Below are positions 1-10,265 of a DNA stretch of 64,000 bases, one piece after another. Origin of the DNA: Mycolicibacterium austroafricanum (GTDB lineage Bacteria; Actinomycetota; Actinomycetes; Mycobacteriales; Mycobacteriaceae); contig NZ_CACSIP010000056.1 of NCBI RefSeq assembly GCF_902705885.1, forward strand, positions 163,442 through 227,441, in the 5' to 3' direction. The translations under genes were made by a program, and so were the position numbers. The notes beneath the pieces are model-generated. The model made no database searches and was not told where the DNA came from. It was given only the letters and a program-made list of their open reading frames with translations. The stretch's first letter is position 1; the number at the start of each line of letters is the position of its first letter.

Positions 1-457
1 CGAGCAGGCCGCCGAAGACCGAGGTCGGCATGCCGGCGCACCCGGTCGCCTTCGCGGGAACCGTGGCCGGGGCCGGAGAAGCAGGGGCGGTGGGCGCGTT
101 GCCCCACACCTGGGCGGCCATCCCCTTGGCGCCGCACTTGGGCCAGGCCTTGATGCCCTGGGTCCGCAGGACGTTCTCGGCGACCCGGATCTGCTCAGAA
201 CGGGACGCCGTCGCCGGGTTGCCCACGCCGCCGTTGGACGACCAGGTCGCCGGCTTGAACTGCAGACCGCCGTAGTGGCCGTTGCCGGTGTTGATCGACC
301 AGTTCCCGCCGGATTCGCACTGCGCGATCGCGTCCCAGTTGACCGAGTCGGCGTGCGCGGTGGCGGTGGAGCCGTCGAGTGTCATCGGGATGACGGCGAG
401 CGCTCCGGAGATCGCGGTGGCCATCAGGCCTTTGGTGACAACCTTACGAATGTTCAT
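1..457 (-). CDS. Resuscitation-promoting factor (Rpf), 3' end outside window
   Basis: Secreted peptidoglycan-cleaving enzyme of the Rpf family (lysozyme/transglycosylase-like fold), which acts on cell wall during growth and reactivation. The protein begins MNIRKVV and has a signal peptide of about 36 residues ending ATAHA. A complete Rpf domain follows (about residues 37-113) with the catalytic glutamate in the CESGGNW motif (E48) and the second disulfide cysteine in KAWPKCG. An Ala/Pro-rich tail then runs off the window edge, so the C-terminus is unknown. The ATG at 457-455 has a GGAAGGACC-type ribosome site upstream. The next gene upstream is a second Rpf that is nearly identical in the domain core. 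Which M. tuberculosis Rpf it corresponds to cannot be decided here. Confidence 0.9.
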   Translation of the reverse strand, partial: MNIRKVVTKGLMATAISGALAVIPMTLDGSTATAHADSVNWDAIAQCESGGNWSINTGNGHYGGLQFKPATWSSNGGVGNPATASRSEQIRVAENVLRTQGIKAWPKCGAKGMAAQVWGNAPTAPASPAPATVPAKATGCAGMPTSVFGGLL

Positions 458-621
458 CTCTGCGGTCCTTCCCCGACCGTTGTGACTCAAGGCCCGCAAG
501 TGAAGTGGTGGCGCGCTCTCACGCTGCGGTTATCCGGTCTGTCGGGTGACGAGGATCACCTGTTACGCAGGAGGTGAAAGTTTTAGTAGTTGCTTATCTG
601 ACGTAAGAGACCCCTGAGAAG

Positions 622-660
622 AAAGGGGCGGCGCCGGCGTCTGCCGGCACCGCCCCTTTT
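622..660 (-). terminator. Rho-independent terminator after the second rpf gene
   Basis: A 14-bp GC-rich stem (625-638 with 643-656, one G-U pair in the minus-strand RNA) closes a 4-nt loop and is followed by UUUC in the minus direction; TTTT flanks the other side. It lies just after the stop of the rpf gene at 677-1000, so the two rpf genes are probably separate transcripts. Confidence 0.75.
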
Positions 661-676
661 CAGGTGAGTACGGGGG

Positions 677-1000
677 TCAGCCGCGTCCACCGCAGGTCGG
701 CCATGCGCCGATGCCCTGCGTCTGCAGCACGTTCTCGGCCACCCGGATCTGCTCTTCGCGGCTGGCATGGTGGGGCGAACCCGAGCCGCCGTTGGACTTC
801 CAGGTGCCCATCGCGAACTGCAGGCCGCCGTAGTAGCCGTTACCGGTGTTGATCGACCAGTTGCCGCCCGACTCGCATGCCGCCACGGCATCCCAGTTGA
901 CGCTGTCCGCATTGGCGGTACCGATCGACACAGCCATCGGCGCAACGGTCAGCGCTCCCGCGATGGTGGCCAGACCAAACGTCTTGCGGATGTTCTTCAA
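677..1000 (-). CDS. Resuscitation-promoting factor, short RpfE-like
   Basis: Short Rpf of about 107 residues, secreted and consisting essentially of a signal peptide (about residues 1-31, cut after ANA) plus the Rpf domain. The catalytic glutamate is in CESGGNW (E43) and the protein ends in CGGRG, much like the CGRRG end of M. tuberculosis RpfE. I prefer the TTG at 1000-998: it has an AAAGGA ribosome site six bases upstream and gives the N-terminus MKNIRK, matching MNIRK of the neighbouring Rpf. A TTG at 1018 in the same frame would add six residues. It is followed by a terminator and preceded by a long, structured, gene-free stretch. The position beside mobA-korB-korA matches rpfE in M. tuberculosis. 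Confidence 0.9.
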   Translation of the reverse strand: MKNIRKTFGLATIAGALTVAPMAVSIGTANADSVNWDAVAACESGGNWSINTGNGYYGGLQFAMGTWKSNGGSGSPHHASREEQIRVAENVLQTQGIGAWPTCGGRG

Positions 1001-1948
1001 CTTCGATCCTTTCGCCAAGCGCGCGCCATCAGCGCCCGCACATGGGCGGGCACGGTGCCTGGAGTCAGGCAGGTTGATTGGGTCGCGCCGTCTCGGTCGG
1101 GCACGACAGGGGGGCGGATGTCACCTCGCCGGAGTCTCGGACCCGACGACCGGCGGGAGGCTGATCGCCTCCCGCAGGCCCCACGCACGCAGGTTCGTGG
1201 TTTTGAATTATTTGCTCCGTAGAGGCTGTTTGGGACCGTACAAAGCACTTCGCGCAAAGTCATATCGCCTCACGTCGTGTCGCACGCAAATAACGGAATG
1301 ATCACAGCCGCATTCTTCGGTCGTTCGCGCAGGTCAGCTGGCGGTTTGTCGCCGGCGTAGAAACCTGCCCACCCCGGCACACACGTGAGTCAGATCACCG
1401 GTGATTTGTGAGCTGGAACACCGTCTAGGAGGTGCGGAAGGGGTATGGCAGACACGTTGACGCAGATCGGCATCACCAAACGGACGGCCGTGGCGTGTCA
1501 GACACCACGCGTGGCACGACATCGCCTCAACACCGGTCGACGATGTTGTGCCACAGGGAATTCGCTGGACAGAGAAGTGGCGCCGAGCACCGTCGACCCC
1601 CCGTCGCACAGGCCCGTCTATTGACGTTTTCTGGTTGTCCGGCAACGCCTTTCGGGTGCATTCGGGGCTAGGAACCACCCCGCTGCGGGCAGCCCATGCT
1701 CGTCCGACGGCCCCGACCGCACATTCAAGCCATCTGGACAGCGGATTCGCGTACCTCCGCGACGTTTTCACCCAATTCGACGATCAACACCGTTGCGGGA
1801 CAAGCCCTTCTGGCCGGTCACGCGCAGCGAGACGCCGCAGCCAATTCTTCTGTGGTGTTCGCTTATCACGAAAATAATACGCACTAATTCGGTGGCATGA
1901 ATAGGAGAATTGAGTGTGAGAATTCAGTGCTGATCACAAATGAATTTG
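1001..1948. other. Gene-poor region: probable rpf leader/promoter and AT-rich patch
   Basis: No convincing gene in about 950 bases. The half next to rpf (about 1020-1290) probably holds its promoter and a long 5' leader with strong hairpins. Reading frames further up (for example 1334-1771, minus) lack a ribosome site, recognisable domains or mycobacterial codon bias. About 1850-1945 is clearly AT-rich compared with the rest of the window and lies directly downstream of mobA. Confidence 0.6.
1153..1175 (-). other. Perfect hairpin in the putative rpf 5' leader
   Basis: A 9-bp perfect stem (1153-1161 with 1167-1175) with a 5-nt loop lies about 150 bases upstream of the rpf start at 1000. A smaller hairpin (GCCTG/CAGGC) lies nearer the gene at about 1058-1071. 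The region could be a regulatory leader, but it does not match the c-di-AMP (ydaO) consensus known from other actinobacterial rpf genes. Confidence 0.4.
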
Positions 1949-2551
1949 CTAGACCAATCGCGGGGGGATCACGGCGTCCAGATCGGCCATCGTGTTCACG
2001 TTCGTCAGGGCGGGCTGCTCGGGCATCACGATCCGCTGGGTGTCGACGGCCACCGTGAGGGACCGCATGCTTCGCTCTCCGGACGCGACGAGCGCCTCGA
2101 TGGTGGTGAACAGGGCGGTGCGGTAGATGCCGGCCAGGTAGTGGTCGCGGCCATCCCACGGCAGCACGACATCGGCGCCCAGGCGTTCGGCCGGCCCGGC
2201 CAAAGTGTCGATCAGCTCGGTGGTCAACTCGGGCATGTCCACAGCACAGACGAAGGCGTGCTCAAATCCGGCCTCCGCCGCCGCGCGCAGTCCCCGACCG
2301 GCGGCGAGCAGCGGACCCACTCCGCGTACATCGTCGCGGAGCACGAGTGCGGGGAGTTCGGGCAGCCTCTGGCCGGGCGCGGCGATCACGTAGACCGGGG
2401 CACATCGCATCGCCACGATCGAGACCACCCGCTCGACCAGCGTGGTCGGGCCGGCAGCGCTTTCGAAGGGCAACGTGGCCTTGTCCCGGCCCATCCGCCG
2501 GGAGGCGCCGCCCGCAAGTACTACGGCGGCCAACGGCAGGGACGACGTCAC
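1949..2551 (-). CDS. mobA: Molybdenum cofactor guanylyltransferase MobA
   Basis: Transfers GMP from GTP to molybdopterin to make the bis-MGD cofactor used by DMSO-reductase-family enzymes, in the cytoplasm. The 200-residue protein has the nucleotidyltransferase signature LAGGASRRMGRDKA near residues 12-25 and the metal-binding aspartate in CAVDMPEL. It is the last gene of a korA-korB-mobA operon, 34 bases after korB, the same order as Rv2455c-Rv2454c-Rv2453c. Within this window it could serve the FdhF-like molybdoenzyme at 32.7 kb. Confidence 0.93.
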   Translation of the reverse strand: MTSSLPLAAVVLAGGASRRMGRDKATLPFESAAGPTTLVERVVSIVAMRCAPVYVIAAPGQRLPELPALVLRDDVRGVGPLLAAGRGLRAAAEAGFEHAFVCAVDMPELTTELIDTLAGPAERLGADVVLPWDGRDHYLAGIYRTALFTTIEALVASGERSMRSLTVAVDTQRIVMPEQPALTNVNTMADLDAVIPPRLV

Positions 2552-2585
2552 ATCGGTGACGTTAGCGCACTGTGTCGACCGTCAG

Positions 2586-3664
<1,079 letters not shown>

Positions 3665-3668
<4 letters not shown>

Positions 3669-5647
3669 GCGTTCGCTCCCACACCAGTTGCGTCGTCGGC
3701 CACTGCGGCCGGATCCTCGATGGTGGCCGCCGCCAGCCTGGCGAATTTCGCCTTCTCGAGTTCTTTCTCGCCGAGTGTTCCGTCGAGCGCGGCGTCGATG
3801 ATGCCCTCGACCTCGTCGGCGAGGAACGCCATGCCCTCGACCTTGGTCACCGACTGGATGTCCACGAGGTACTTTCCGCGCAGCAGCAACGCCAGCTGCC
3901 CGAGGTTCATCTCCGGCAGCACCACCGTGGAGTACTTCGCCAGCACCTCACCGACATTGGCCGGGAACGGATTCAGGTTGCGCAGATGCGCCTGGGCGAC
4001 CTTGATCCCTTTGCGCCGGGCGCGCCGGCAAGCCTCGCCGATGGGGCCGTAACTGCTGCCCCAGCCGAGCATCAGCAACTCGGCCTCACCGCTGGGATCG
4101 TCGACCTCGAGGTCGGGGACCTTGATGCCGGCCACCTTCTCCTGCCGCAGCCGAACCATCAGGTCGTGGTTCTTGGGCTCGTAGGAGATGTTGCCCGAGC
4201 CGTTGGCCGCCTCGAGGCCACCGATTCGATGTTCCAGACCGGGGGTGCCGGGTATCGCGAACTGCCGGGCCAGGGTCTCCGGGTCGCGGGCGTAGGGCGC
4301 GAACGGCTCGCCGGTCTTGGCGAAGGTGTGCCTGATCGGCTCGTAGCTGGTCACGTCGGGGATCCGCCACGGTTCGGAACCGTTGGCGATGGCGCCGTCG
4401 GACAGAATCATCACCGGCGTGTGATAGTGCACCGCGATGCGGGCGGCTTCCATGGCGATGTCGAAGCAATCCGACGGCGACCGCGGCGCCAGCACGGCCA
4501 CCGGTGATTCACCGTTGCGCCCGAACAGCGCCTGGAGCAGGTCGGCCTGCTCGGTCTTGGTGGGCAGCCCCGTCGACGGTCCGCCGCGCTGCACGTCGAT
4601 GACGATCAGGGGCAGCTCGGTCATCACGGCCAGTCCGATCGCCTCGGATTTCAGCGAGATGCCCGGTCCCGAGGTGCTGGTGACACCCAGCGCACCGCCA
4701 TAGGACGCGCCGATGGCCGCACCGATACCGGCGATCTCGTCCTCGGCCTGAAAGGTCAGGACGTTGAAGTTCTTGTGCTTGGACAGCTCGTGGAGGATGT
4801 CGGAGGCGGGCGTGATCGGGTAGGTGCCCAGCACCACCTGGATGTCGCTGAGGTGGCCTGCGGACACCAACCCGTAGGCCAGCGCGGTGTTGCCCGAGAT
4901 CTGCCGGTACTCGCCGGTCTTGAGCTTGGCCGGCGAGACCTCGTAGGTGGTCGCGAAGGCTTCTGTCGTCTCACCGAAGTACCAGCCGGCCTTCAGCGCC
5001 AGCACATTGGCCTCGGCGATGTCGGGCTTGCGGGAGAACTTCTCGCGAATGAACGACTCGCTGTGTTCGAGTTCGCGCCCGTACATCCACGACAACAGGC
5101 CGAGCGCGAACATGTTCTTGGCTCGCTGGCCGTCCTTCTTGGTGGCGCCGATGGACTCCACGGCGCCCAGTGTCAGCGTGGTCATGGGCACGGCCTGCAC
5201 CACGTAGTCGGACAGCTCGTCGGTCTCCAACGGGTTGGCGCTGTAACCGACCTTGGCCAGGTTGCGTTTGGTGAACTCGTCGGAGTTGGCGATGATCAGA
5301 CCGCCGTGGGGCAAGTCGGAGACATTGGCCTTCAGCGCGGCCGGGTTCATCGCGACGAGAACGTCGGGACGGTCCCCGGCGGTCAGGATGTCGTAATCGG
5401 CGATCTGGATCTGGAACGAGGAGACACCGGGAAGAGTGCCCTGGGGCGCGCGGATCTCGGCCGGGTAATTCGGTTGCGTGGCAAGGTCGTTGCCGAACAA
5501 TGCAGCTTCGGAGGTGAAGCGGTCACCGGTGAGCTGCATACCGTCGCCGGAATCGCCGGCGAAGCGGATGACGACCTTTTCGAGCTTCTGCCGCGGGGCG
5601 GGATTTGTCGCGGCGCCGTCGCCGTTGGCTGTGCCGTTCTGACCCAC
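3665..5647 (-). CDS. korA: 2-oxoglutarate:ferredoxin oxidoreductase, fused gamma-alpha subunit
   Basis: 660-residue partner of KorB. An N-terminal gamma domain (about residues 25-210, beginning VVIRFAGDSGDGMQ) is fused to the alpha/pyrimidine-binding domain (from about 250, with GTYPITPASDILHEL and the TSTSGPGISL motif) and a C-terminal transketolase-like part. This fused layout is normal for actinobacterial KorA. It is the first gene of korA-korB-mobA, and its promoter must lie in 5648-5963. In M. tuberculosis clpX lies about two genes away; here about 31 kb of accessory DNA separates them. Confidence 0.95.
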
Positions 5648-5963
5648 GACCCTGCCTTTCGAAATCTAGTCAGGCTGCGCCGGTCCGGGTCGCAGATAGG
5701 GCTGCGAGCGCACGGCGCACCGTCGAACAAGTTGTACCCAATTGTTTCTGTCACCGGGAGTACCGATTATTGCACTTCTCTTAGGCTGCCCTGAAAGCGG
5801 CACACCCGTTACCGGCACGTAAAGAAGGATCGAAGTACCAGTTCAGGTGCGTGAAGCCGGGTGACGTGCGACAAATTTGTGGTTTTCGTCACGTTTTCGA
5901 GAACGACGTTCTCTAAGATTGCGGTTACTCGTCAGTAGCCGCCTGCGAGCAGCGTCGGGGGCC
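5648..5963. other. Intergenic region carrying the korA promoter
   Basis: 316 bases between the divergent-facing side of korA and the 3' end of the PfkB kinase. It must contain the korAB-mobA promoter. The stretch around 5730-5780 is AT-richer than its surroundings and is the likely position, but I cannot assign -35/-10 elements with confidence. No gene, repeat or clear terminator seen. Confidence 0.5.
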
Positions 5964-6812
5964 TCAGCCGAGTTGAACCGACCGGACCTGACGCCGCTTC
6001 TCGAGTTCGCCGGCGACGAGGTCGCTCGCCAGTTCGGCAGCCCGTCGCGGATCCGCTCCCGCGGCGCGGTTGGCCACGTAGCACGCGGTGAACATGTCGC
6101 CGGCACCCGTGGTCTGCACATCCAGCACCCGCCACGCAGCGGGAACGCGGGTGATCTCCCCGTCGGTGTAGATGTGGCACCCCTCGGAGCCGTAGGTCAC
6201 CACGATCTCGGGCACCCCGAGCCGCTTGGCCACCTCCGCATCGAAGGGGCCGTCGGCGACGACGATGGCTTCGTCCTCCGCGAGCTTGAGGACGTCGAGG
6301 TGGTCCAGCAGGCCCGCGGGAAAGTGGCGATCCTCCACCAGCGGGCCCAGCCGATCGGCGCGCACCAGCCCCTGGCCGTCGTAGGCCACCCGGTGGCCGC
6401 GGTCGGAGAGCAGCTTCAGCGTTTCGGCCGGGAAGTCGGTGCGCAGCAGCGGGGCGAGGTGCACCCAGGTGGTATCGGGATCGGCGGCCTCGACTTCGGC
6501 CTGACCCCAGACGGGACCGATCGCGTCGACCGACATGTGGCGATGGTCGACGTCGTCGTAGTCCAGTCGAAAGGCGCTCGTCCGGTCCGACGGCAGGACC
6601 CGGATCAGGTCACCGAAACGTTCGAGCAGCGCATCGAACAGCGAATGATCCTGCTCAGCACCCATCGCGACGATCCGACCGGGCACGCCCGAGGCCTCCA
6701 GCGCCACCCCGGCGAAGGACGCGCAGCCACCGGGACTCCGGGGCGCACCGTCGATGACATCGATGGCCAGGTTGCCCAGCACGGTCACACCGTTGATGAA
6801 CTCTTGCGGCAC
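5964..6812 (-). CDS. PfkB-family carbohydrate kinase
   Basis: Cytoplasmic ATP-dependent sugar or sugar-acid kinase of the ribokinase/PfkB family, substrate not identifiable. The C-terminal signature TTGAGDMFTACYV holds the catalytic aspartate, and the N-terminus starts INGVTVLGNLAIDVI followed by a Gly-Gly sugar-binding motif (PGGCASFAG). I place the start at the GTG at 6812, which has AGGGA eight bases upstream; a longer frame reaches 6854 but adds a low-complexity basic stretch. It lies downstream of the LacI regulator in the same direction and next to a polyol-type operon, so a role in that pathway is likely but inferred. Confidence 0.8.
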   Translation of the reverse strand: MPQEFINGVTVLGNLAIDVIDGAPRSPGGCASFAGVALEASGVPGRIVAMGAEQDHSLFDALLERFGDLIRVLPSDRTSAFRLDYDDVDHRHMSVDAIGPVWGQAEVEAADPDTTWVHLAPLLRTDFPAETLKLLSDRGHRVAYDGQGLVRADRLGPLVEDRHFPAGLLDHLDVLKLAEDEAIVVADGPFDAEVAKRLGVPEIVVTYGSEGCHIYTDGEITRVPAAWRVLDVQTTGAGDMFTACYVANRAAGADPRRAAELASDLVAGELEKRRQVRSVQLG

Positions 6813-6903
6813 CGATCGTTTCCCTGATCTAGGTCGTCGGCGCGTTTTCGACACCGTGGGGCGAGATGTTATCGGGGAAAGGCCGGTTTCGACGATTTTG
6901 CGG

Positions 6904-7908
6904 TCACGCCGGCAGGTTGTGGGGAGTGATGACCTGAATCGGGACCGGCCGTGCCGGCTCCGTCGGCAGAGCGCCTCGCTCCTGCAGGATCAACCGCAAC
7001 GCCAGCCTCGCATCGGCACGCAGGTCGTTGTGCAACACCGCGGAGATGTGCCCCTCCCGCAGCAGTCTCCGGTTGTCGGCGTCGAGGTCGTGGGCGACAA
7101 AAACCCGGCATGCCCGCCCGAGTTTCTCGAACGCCGCGACGGTCGCGAGGTTGCCGCCGCCGACGGAGTAGACGGCCTCCACCGCAGGGTGGCTCTCGAG
7201 CGCCTCGAGGACCAGTCGTTCGTTGGTCGCGTCGATGCCATCGCTGTCGCTGACCTCGACGATTCCCCGGCCGGTACCGCGCAGCCCGGACCGGAACCCG
7301 ACCTCGCGCTCCCCCTCGCCGCGGAACACCGTCTGGCTCAGCGTGATGAGGACATCGGCGGTCGCGGGTCCCAGCCACTGGTCCACCAGGTACGCGGCGG
7401 TCAGCCCGGCACCGTGGTTGTCGATGCCGACGTAGCCGCAGCGCGAGCTCGCGGGCACGTCGGTCGCATAGGTCACCACCGGCACCCCGGCGTCGACCAG
7501 GCGGTCGATCGCCTCGGCCACCTCGGGCTGATCCTGGGCCTTGAGCACTACCCCGTGACTGCCGCGCAACCGCCGCAGCGCCTCGACCATCTGTGCTGTC
7601 GAACCCGACTCCCACAGGTGGAACCGGGCCCGCAGCATCGCCGGTGCGAACGCTGGCAGTTCTGCTTCGACCGCCGCCCGGAACGCGTCGGAGAAGCGCC
7701 GCGGGGTCTGCATGACGATGTCGACGAGGTACCGGCGTCCGTTGAGGCGTAGCTGTGCCCGCTGCTTGTCCAGGTCGGCGATCGCCTGGTGGACCTCAGC
7801 GACGGTGTTCTGGCGGACCCCGGGGCGGTGGTGCAGCACCCGGTCGACGGTCGCCTCACTCAGACCGGCTTGCTGGGCGATCTCGCGGACCTTGTAGCGG
7901 TGCGACAC
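6904..7908 (-). CDS. LacI-family transcriptional regulator
   Basis: 334-residue DNA-binding regulator. The N-terminal helix-turn-helix (about residues 6-27, KVREIAQQAGLSEATVDRVL) is followed by a periplasmic-binding-protein-like sensor domain from about residue 60 to the end, the type that binds sugars or polyols. The GTG start at 7908 has a strong GGGGAGGTGAA ribosome site. It is divergent from the oxygenase/dehydrogenase operon starting at 8077 and upstream of the PfkB kinase, so it probably controls both. A 16-bp inverted repeat lies in the shared promoter region. Confidence 0.9.
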   Translation of the reverse strand: MSHRYKVREIAQQAGLSEATVDRVLHHRPGVRQNTVAEVHQAIADLDKQRAQLRLNGRRYLVDIVMQTPRRFSDAFRAAVEAELPAFAPAMLRARFHLWESGSTAQMVEALRRLRGSHGVVLKAQDQPEVAEAIDRLVDAGVPVVTYATDVPASSRCGYVGIDNHGAGLTAAYLVDQWLGPATADVLITLSQTVFRGEGEREVGFRSGLRGTGRGIVEVSDSDGIDATNERLVLEALESHPAVEAVYSVGGGNLATVAAFEKLGRACRVFVAHDLDADNRRLLREGHISAVLHNDLRADARLALRLILQERGALPTEPARPVPIQVITPHNLPA

Positions 7909-7942
7909 TTCACCTCCCCTCCTGCGCCTGTGCCGCTTCTCC

Positions 7943-8004
7943 CGCGAGCAGACGCAAAGTCGTCCACTTTGACCTCATATCGCACGAGTTTGCGTCTGCT
8001 CGCG
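7943..8004. repeat. 16-bp perfect inverted repeat between divergent genes
   Basis: Arms CGCGAGCAGACGCAAA (7943-7958) and its exact reverse complement (7989-8004) flank 30 bases between the LacI-type regulator and the oxygenase operon. The arm length and wide spacing are unusual for a simple LacI operator. It may be a dispersed intergenic hairpin element or a promoter-associated structure. Confidence 0.8.
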
Positions 8005-8076
8005 GTCACTGAATGAGGTGTTTTTGATGGATTCATGCCGTTGATTGCGGTGCCGATCACAGCAAGACTAGCTGCC

Positions 8077-9240
8077 ATGGGAGCACCAGTGCGCGCGACT
8101 CCGGCACCGTGGCTGGACGAGTCCGACTTCGACCTGGACGCGTTTCGCGCCGAGGTGGAACGCGACACCGACCTCGGCGACTATCCGCTCGCCGACGACG
8201 TCCGCAGCAACGTCCTCGTCTACACCCCAGACTCCATGGCCCGCGGGGACCGGCGGGCGCTGCAGTCCGAACTCATCCGGGCCCTCGGGGACGGCCCAGG
8301 GGTGGTCGTGTTCACCGGGGCATTCGATGCCGAGGTCGTCGATCGCGCCAACGACGCGTTCTTCGCGCTCATCGAGGCGCAACGGGCGAACGGGGTGGCG
8401 GCCGGCGATCACTTCGGCAAGCCGGGCGCCAACGACCGGATCTGGAACGCGGCCCAGAAGTTGGCGCTGCACAGCCCCGCGGTGTTCGCCGACTACTACG
8501 CCAACGACGTACTGGCCGTGATCTGCCAGGCGTGGCTGGGGCCCCGCTATCAGGTGACCTCTCAGGTCAACGTCGTCAATCCCGGCGGTGCGGCACAGGT
8601 TCCGCACCGCGATTACCACCTCGGCTTCGTTCCCCCGGAACACCTCGCCGGCTACCCCGCGCATGTGCACCGCACATCGCCGGTGCTGACGCTGCAGGGA
8701 GCGGTTGCCCACTGCGACATGCCCGTTGACAGTGGGCCGACGATGCTGCTGCCGCACTCGCAGCGTTTCGCCGGGGGCTACATCGCGTTCAACCGGCCCG
8801 AGTTCGTCGACTACTTCGCCCACCGCCACGTCCAGCTGCCGCTGCAGAAGGGTGACGCGGTGTTCTTCAACCCGGCGCTGTATCACGGTGCAGGCGCCAA
8901 CATCTCGCCGAGAATCCGGCGCATCGCGAACCTACTGCAGATCTCCTCGCCGTTCGGACGGGCGATGGAGGCGCTGGATCGCACCGCGATGGTGCGTTCG
9001 GTCTACCCCGCCCTGCGGGCGATGCAGGCAGCCGGACGGTCTCACCGAGAGCTGGAGAACGTGGTGGTCGCCACCGCGGAGGGTTACGCCTTCCCCACCA
9101 ACCTGGACAGCGATCAGCCGATCGGCAGCCTGGCACCGGCCAGCCAGGTGGACGTCGTGCTGGATGCGCTGGCCGACGACCTCCCCCCAGAGGACCTCGA
9201 CGTCGCACTCGGCGACCAGAACGAACGGAGAATTCCATGA
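8077..9240 (+). CDS. Phytanoyl-CoA dioxygenase (PhyH)-family Fe(II)/2-oxoglutarate oxygenase
   Basis: 387-residue putative non-haem iron oxygenase. The iron-binding facial triad is visible: H-x-D in PHRDYH (about H177 and D179) and the distal histidine in YHGAG (about H270), followed by arginines in ISPRIRR that could bind 2-oxoglutarate. The substrate is unknown. It is the first gene of an operon with an inositol-dehydrogenase-like protein (ATGA overlap), an IolE-like dehydratase and another Gfo/Idh protein, which suggests a modified polyol substrate. The ATG at 8077 gives the sensible start; an in-frame ATG at 8035 would add 14 residues, and neither has a strong ribosome site. Confidence 0.85.
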   Translation: MGAPVRATPAPWLDESDFDLDAFRAEVERDTDLGDYPLADDVRSNVLVYTPDSMARGDRRALQSELIRALGDGPGVVVFTGAFDAEVVDRANDAFFALIEAQRANGVAAGDHFGKPGANDRIWNAAQKLALHSPAVFADYYANDVLAVICQAWLGPRYQVTSQVNVVNPGGAAQVPHRDYHLGFVPPEHLAGYPAHVHRTSPVLTLQGAVAHCDMPVDSGPTMLLPHSQRFAGGYIAFNRPEFVDYFAHRHVQLPLQKGDAVFFNPALYHGAGANISPRIRRIANLLQISSPFGRAMEALDRTAMVRSVYPALRAMQAAGRSHRELENVVVATAEGYAFPTNLDSDQPIGSLAPASQVDVVLDALADDLPPEDLDVALGDQNERRIP

Positions 9241-10265
9241 CCACCCTCGGCCTCATCGGGCTCGGCCGCATCGGTGCGTTCCACGCCGAGACGCTGACCA
9301 ACCTGCCGGATGTGTCCGGCCTGGTGATCACCGACGAACGGCTTGACGTCGTCAAGGAGGCGGCAGCGAAATACGGTGCCACACCGGCCGACTCGGTCGA
9401 GGAGCTACTGTCCTCGGGAGTCGACGGGGTGGTGGTCGCGGCGGCCACGCCGGCACACGCGGAGTTGACGCTGGCGGCCGTCGACCGCGGCCTGCCGACG
9501 TTCTGCGAGAAGCCGATCGCGGCCAGTGCCGCCGAGAGCGCCCGGGTGGCTGAGGTGATCGCCCGCTCGGGTGTTCCGGTGCAGGTGGGCTATCAGCGTC
9601 GCTTCGACACAGCGTTCGCCGCCGTCAAACGCGCGGTCGAGGACGGCTCGCTGGGCGCGCTGCATACCGTGCGCAGCACCACCATGGACCCCGCTCCCCC
9701 GCCGATGGACTACATCAAGGGCTCCGGCGGCATCTTCCGTGACTGCGCGGTTCACGATTTCGACGTGTTGTGCTGGATCACCGGGCAGAACGCCGTCGAG
9801 GTGTACGCCACCGGCAGCGTCCAGGGAGATCCGTTGTTCACCGAGTACGGCGACGTGGACACCGCCGCCATCGTGGTGCGGTTCGACGGCGGCGCGCTCG
9901 GAGTGGTGTCCGCGGCGCGGTACAACGGACGCGGGTATGACTGCCGACTCGAGGCCCACGGGTTCGACGACACGGTGGTCGCAGGTTGGGATCAGGGCGC
10001 TCCCGTTCGCAACGGCGACCCACGCTTCTCCTCTCCCAACGACTTCCCGACCGGACCACCACACCACTTCTTCATGGACCGCTTCACCGAGGCCTTCCGC
10101 ACCGAGCTGAGCGGTTTCGTCGATGTGGTTCGGGGAGGGCCGAATCGGGGCGCCACCGTCGCCGATGCGGTCGAGGTGGCATGGATCGCCGAAGCCGCCA
10201 CAGAGTCACTGCGCCGGGGCGTCCCGGTATCGCTCGAGTCGGTTCGAAAGGAGACACAGAAGTGA
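9237..10265 (+). CDS. Gfo/Idh/MocA oxidoreductase, inositol 2-dehydrogenase-like
   Basis: 342-residue NAD(P)-dependent dehydrogenase. The Rossmann motif GLIGLGRIG is at residues 5-13, the EKP motif with the conserved lysine is at about residues 91-93, and the catalytic-type CAVHDFDVL segment is near residue 170, as in inositol dehydrogenases. Its ATG overlaps the oxygenase stop and its own stop overlaps the next start, so it is translationally coupled. It probably oxidises an inositol isomer or derivative; it is a paralogue rather than a copy of iolG at 22.6 kb. Confidence 0.88.
   Translation: MTTLGLIGLGRIGAFHAETLTNLPDVSGLVITDERLDVVKEAAAKYGATPADSVEELLSSGVDGVVVAAATPAHAELTLAAVDRGLPTFCEKPIAASAAESARVAEVIARSGVPVQVGYQRRFDTAFAAVKRAVEDGSLGALHTVRSTTMDPAPPPMDYIKGSGGIFRDCAVHDFDVLCWITGQNAVEVYATGSVQGDPLFTEYGDVDTAAIVVRFDGGALGVVSAARYNGRGYDCRLEAHGFDDTVVAGWDQGAPVRNGDPRFSSPNDFPTGPPHHFFMDRFTEAFRTELSGFVDVVRGGPNRGATVADAVEVAWIAEAATESLRRGVPVSLESVRKETQK

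Noticed and set aside
1020..1290. c-di-AMP (ydaO) riboswitch before rpf
   Set aside because: Strong hairpins are present, but the conserved GGTGAATC and CCCGTCAGCTAACC blocks are missing.
1334..1771. 145-residue reading frame on the minus strand
   Set aside because: No ribosome site, no domain, unlike neighbouring codon use, and arginine-rich composition expected of chance frames in GC-rich DNA.
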